A DNA stretch of 24,068 nucleotides from the NCBI RefSeq assembly GCF_000485595.1, contig NW_014579146.1, positions 10,781 to 34,848 on the forward strand, given 5' to 3'. Origin of the DNA: Priapulus caudatus. Taxonomy: Eukaryota; Priapulida; Priapulimorpha; Priapulimorphida; Priapulidae. The notes beneath the pieces were generated by a model. That model searched no databases. It had not been told where the DNA came from and saw nothing but the letters and a program-made list of their open reading frames with translations. Positions 12,101-18,100 of the stretch are shown one piece after another (position 1 is the first letter of the stretch; each line of letters begins with the position of its first letter). The position numbers and the translations under genes are program-made.

Positions 12101-15100
12101 CATATTATATGTTCTAGTCATTTGATATGACATATTCCAGTATATCATGACATATTTCTCAAATGATCTATGAACTTGCTGACAGTTACAACAAATGAAT
12201 GTGTTTCAGCACATGAAAAAAGGAACCACGTCATAATAAACCGACCCATTTGTCTGGTGTGACTGACAGGCAGATCTAACTGATCAGTGTTGTGACAGGA
12301 TGCTTTTAAAAGACAATGCTTGGCAAAGAGTTGCCACAAAGTCGGACAATTTGGCATGCACAAGAGAAAAATGTATAAACTAGTCCAGGCTGACCGATCT
12401 AGGGTGATACTCCATTAGGAGTGTTCCCAACTTTAATGTCATTAATGGTCATAATAACATAAATATATATATATATGGTTATATATTAGTTTGTGGTTTA
12501 ATGTCATTTAGGTTAGGGTTAGGGTTAGGGTTAGGATTATCAATCATTAATCATTAATCATTAATGATATCAAAGTTGGGAACACTCCTAATGGAGCGTT
12601 AGCCCCGATCTAGCAGCAATATCAAACTGGAGCATGCTTATCTCACCCAGATGGATAGGTCAATTTGTTAATCACCTGTGTACGCTCCTCATCTGCTTTC
12701 ATATATTCTGAAATGACGTTTGGATTCACACGAGATTCTAGAATGTAGCTGCAGAGTGATACAGCAGTAACCATCACGGCAGTCACAGCCTGAATGTGGT
12801 TTAGCTCCGGGAATAACAACCTAGTCTGTTGCCTGCAAGCCGTCAAATGTGTGATGTAAAGACACATACGTCGATTTGAACGCACCTAAACCCTGTCCCA
12901 CCCCTCCGTCATTTCCCATCATATCAAGACACGCCACATTAGGTTAAGGTTACTCTCAAGGTTTTAGGCAAAATTTTACCGATTTTTCATTTTCAACTTT
13001 ATTCGATGGCTAACACTATGTGCCACCGCTGTACATGTGAACTTGTGCACACGTGTAGTGAGCTGCGGCTGACGTCACTGATGACGTCAGAGACATGATA
13101 CAACCAGCATTTTCACGATATTCACTAAGCCAGTACAGATACAGTTTGTAACTAAAAGTAGATGTTCCACATGCACACAGGCGGTCGATCATTGTGAAAA
13201 ATAGAAAAACGCTGATTTCTCCGTTTCGGTTTCTGACATAGTAGCCGATGTATAAATGGATATTTCTCTGTGATTACAACACGGAATAATTTAATTCTAC
13301 ACTCGTTTTAATCGTAACATATTGCTGTAAAAAAGCTCGTCAGGGATTGTTATTAAGTGCCGTATTTTATGAGTTATGCCGCTTTATTCGCAAAATTTTT
13401 CAATTCTAACACACAACTTGATTTTTAAGCAGTTTTTTCCATTTTTCTCAGTAAATATGCAACGGTTTACTGCACACTGTTACCATGAGCTAATTCGTAT
13501 TTCGAGAATAGTTGCCAAATCTACGTCATCCGCGTGACGTCACGAGAGACGCGTTTTTCGCGTAGTTCTATTACCAAATCGCGCTAAAAATACGTTTAGA
13601 GCGCTTTATACATTTTTGTATTGATGCATATAGTTGAAAAATAACAAAGCTATACATTACTATGTTTAACAGACACATTTTTGTGCTTTCGCAAGAGCTT
13701 TAATGCAAAGTATTGATTCAGCAGGCATGTACACGTACATTAAAGACACAGACTTACCCAATTTCTTCAAACATGTACCAATGATATTTTCCCATCAATC
13801 TCTGCAGAGACACTGGGCATTTTTCCCTCTCACTGTTTATTATTGGATCCAGCCTCTCAATAAGATCACGATCTAAAAATGGAACATCCCCCTGAAGGGA
13901 AAAAGATGCAGCCATTGCTATTAGCTGCGTTCACACGAGACTCCGTATTTATGAAATTCTGTATTTGCGATCTACCGAATCTGAGACAAATTCGCAACTT
14001 ACTCTACCCGAGCATTCACACGCTGTTCCGCGGCTTCAGTAATGCCATATTTAGTTAATTACTTGCAAGCTGCGAGTTAAAAAAACAAACAATGCGTCCA
14101 AGCGAACAATCAAGCGAACAATGCGAATTAAACAATCAATGACCAGCAACGACGACGACAGAATACGTAGACTAGTCCGCGCTCGACAGTTCCACTCGCG
14201 TCAGTGTAACACGAGTAGAACTGTCGTGCGCGGACCAGTCTATAACATACGCGGCTTCAGAAATGCCGTATTTGCGTTTTAAGAGACTCGGAATTTCTCA
14301 AGCACGAGAAGTAATTCGGCATCTGGGAAGCCGCGTATTTCAACAAATACGGCATCTATTTAGATTCCGTATTGTTGGACCGCGCATTTTTGCCTAGTGT
14401 GAATGCTTTATACCGAATTTGTTGCTCCGTGTGAACGCGGTTATTATTCTTCCTGAATTCGTATGTTAAAGCAAACACTTGTAGGAAAAGCTTTAGAATA
14501 ATACTGGAATAATCAATGGGAAACTTGCCAGAAAATCTAGCATCCTTTGCAGCACAAAACATAAAGCCCTTGCACACACTTTTTCCTGGTCTCCTAAAAC
14601 ATGATCTTGAGACCTGCAAGAAAGCATGTTGTTAAAAGCCAAAGGATTTCCCAGCCGATGGTAACAGACAATGAGACAGACACACACCATTTTTCCAAAA
14701 GGTTTTATACATGAGGTGAAATTAACGCATTGACACAACCCCGCTGCACATTTTAGTAGACAAAGTGTTATAATTTTAGTATGTTTTAATGAAATCCATC
14801 ATGATTTTGCAAAGAAGGTGGGGTTTTACTGAATGGAGGCTCCACACGTATTTGTTACCAGATACCTAATTTAATTGTTATAATTAATTACACACCAACG
14901 CTACAAAATTTGAACGGCGCCATATGACACCCGCGACCGTGCTGCCACCCCGATAAAGTTGTGTATTTGACAATTTATTTTGCACGTTACAGCCCGAGGG
15001 CTATAATCACAAAAGTGCAATTATATTTATACCTAAATGCTATTTAACCGAACGATATTCATTTTAGGGCAAATTTATCCATATTATAATTGAAACTATA

Positions 15101-18100
15101 TGTCGTTTATAAGATACTAGCTGCTGGTACCCGCTGCGCAGGGTAAAATCGTGCTACTAATTCATACTACTAATAATGGGACACAATAGGAACATTGGGC
15201 TAAAAAATCCGACAATAACATTGCACACAATATGAATATTTAGAAATCATTCTAATAAGATAATAATTAAGCATGGGGAAAACTGTTACGTATGACATTT
15301 ATATGACAGCACAACCAACTTAGAACCCCTGGACATTAATAGTAATATGGTGTAAATGACAAAAGTTATTATAACAGCATGTACGAATGGGTTGCACTTT
15401 TCATTTGAAAACCTCTTGATAAACAATGTTTTTCGTGTTATTCTCTGGTGAAATATGTAAGATTCCTGGGTCTCGAACTGTTGAGCTCCCAACGTACGGC
15501 ATGCACGTATGGCGACGTACGGCACGTAACAGCATGTACGAATGAGGCACTTCTCATTGAAAGCCTCTTGATAAACATGCAGTCGTAACCTCTGAGCTGG
15601 TCCTGGCTGTGCTCTGGTTTAGTACTGGTTTCGGTTTCACAAAGCAACAGCTGATGAAGCGGATGCAAGAAATAGTCATAGATTTTTTCTGTGTGGCAGC
15701 ACTGTACAGTGTACGCAATTGACGGTTTTTTTACGGATTTTTTTTTTCGGTGAGTTTGACGGTTTGACAGGTTTTTTCGTCTAGGAACACTCCCCGGTAT
15801 AAGAGATGGCCTGTGAAAATTCCATCCAGATCGCTGGGCGGTTTGGCCGCCTATAGGAAGATACATACATACAACATACGATACATAGATACATAGATAC
15901 ATACGAACTCAAATATATATTAGACTAGCTGCGGTAGGTACCCGCTGCGCTGGGTAAAACCGTGCTACTAATTCATAGTACTATAATAATGGGACAGAAT
16001 AGGAACATTGGCGTAAAAATCGGACAATAACATTGCAGACAATATTAATATTTAGAAATGAGTGTAATACGATAATAAGCATGGGAAAAACGAAAAAACA
16101 CTGTTACGGTATGACATTTATATGACAGCACAACCGAACTTAGAGCTCCTGGGACATAATATAATATGGTGTAAATGACAAAAGTTATTATAAGAGAATG
16201 TAGGAATGGCGGTTGGACTTTTTCATTGAAACGCCTCTTGATAAAGATGTTTAATTTTCGTGCATATTCTATGGTGCAAATATGTAGAGATTCCTGCGTC
16301 TCCAATTCTTGAGCTCCCCACTGTACACTATCCATTGTGAGATCGTAGGCATGAATAAAAGGAATATAGTATCAGGAGCTAATAATGAACAATTTGTCGA
16401 TTATTAGCGCTCCATAGTATAGATAGAGAACACGCAACCTATGCACATTGAAATGAAAAATTTCCCTACTGAATCAGAAAACTGCATAGCTTTCGATGAT
16501 GGTACAAGGCATTGTGAGATCGTAGCATCTGAACTGAACCTCTGAGCTGAGTGAGTTGTACTCTGAACTGGTGAAACTGGTGCTGGTTGTTGGTGTGTTT
16601 ATGTATTGGTTTCGGTTTCACATACCGCAGCCGGATGACGTGAGGGAATCGATTTTGTTCTTGTGGCAGCACTGTACAGTTCAGTGCTGACATTGTGTGA
16701 AGATTCACGAATTGACGGGTTTTTCACGAATTTTTCGGTGAGTTTGACGGTTTGACAGGTTTTTTCATCTAGGAACACTCCCCGGGTATAAGAGATTGGC
16801 CCTGTGAAAATTGCATCCAGATCGCTCTTGGCGCGGTTTGGCCGCCTATAGGAAGAACATACAATACATACATACAGACATACATATACATACGAACTCA
16901 ATAATATATTAGATTACACCATCTTTGCTTTTAAATTAATAAATAAGAAACACCCTCGATCTGCAGCCCTTGGGGCTGAAAAGTGGTTTGCGCAACTCAT
17001 CAGATCGTGCCGCTTGAGTGACGCCACCCGTCGTTGTAATCAAACTGTAGTCGGTTAGTTTTAAAACATTTTTTAATAATATTTCTAATGGTGATTGAAC
17101 CATTGAACTTTTTATGTAGCGTAACTTTTAACCTAAATTAACTGAAAATAACCCTAGAACCTAGAGTAAACGATCCCTTTAAATATAGTTTATGTTTACA
17201 GAAGGCCAGGGAAAGGCTAGGTGCAAGAATTTAGATCTACCGAGTGCACGCGAACCCAACGTCTCTATTGGGGTCGCCCGGAGTGAAAAATAAGGGGGTA
17301 ACGGCACCTGTCGGTCGGCTCCCAGGCGTTCTCCTCCCTCTTCTCTCTGTTCTCTGTCTTCTTCTTCTTTCTTCTCATCTTCTATCTTCTGTCTCCCTCT
17401 TCTCTTCTTTTTATTTCTTCTTTCTTTACTCTTCTGTCTTCTTTCTGTCTATATGCTTTCTCTTCTTCCTTCTATCTGCTTTTTCTTCCTCGCTTCTTCT
17501 GTCTTCCTTCTTCTTTCTCCTGTCCGCCTTCTGTCTGTTTCTTCTTTCTTTCTATCCTGTTCTGCTCTCTTCTTATCTTCTGTCTTCTTTCTTCTGCCGT
17601 CTCGGGGGTGAACTGTGCTCGTCGTCTGCTTCCTGTCGACTGCCCGTAGTGCTCCTATACTGGCGGTCAGTATTCCCTGTGTCGTGCGCTTCCTATTTAG
17701 CTGTGCGCCGCTCCACCGGGCGTCAGGCGCTCCTCCTACCCGTGGGCGCGTGCCTGCCTCCGTAATCTACATGGGGAAAAGTGCGGACTGTGCGTCTTGT
17801 AGCGCTGCTCGAGTATCTCTTACAGGGTCAGCGTAGTGTTCCCCTTGGCTTCTCCCTAGTGATCCCTATGGGAAAGTCAGTGCTCCTTGGTTCTGCCTAG
17901 TGATCCTTATGGGGAAGTCAGCTGCTCCTTGTTTCTCCTAGTGATCCTGCAGTGTTCAGTCAGTGCCTCCTTTGGCTCTCTCTAGTGACTCGTCATGGGA
18001 AGGTCAGTGCTCCTTGGTTTCTCCTAGTGATCTATGTGCGAAGTCAGTGCTTCCTTGGTTCTCCTAGTGATCTGATTGGGGAACAGTCAGCTGCTCCTTG

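Larger units (their letters stand above)
14811..17180. mobile_element. Family D element, copy 2, inverted and split by an insertion
   Basis: 14840-15116 matches the reverse complement of the right half of 11010-11603, and 16914-17180 matches the left half, ending CCTAGAGTAAACGATCCCTTT. Joined, they rebuild one element. The left tip has decayed. The break is filled by 15117-16913. No clear target duplication remains. Confidence 0.82.

Noticed and set aside
15438-16901. Minus-strand frames of 154 and 100 codons in the tandem pair
   Set aside because: They align as DNA between the two copies but with frame-breaking gaps, and no retroelement domain is visible.
17244-17836. Plus-strand 173-codon Ser/Leu/Phe frame and a neighbour
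   Set aside because: They follow from the pyrimidine tract. There is no domain and no start context.
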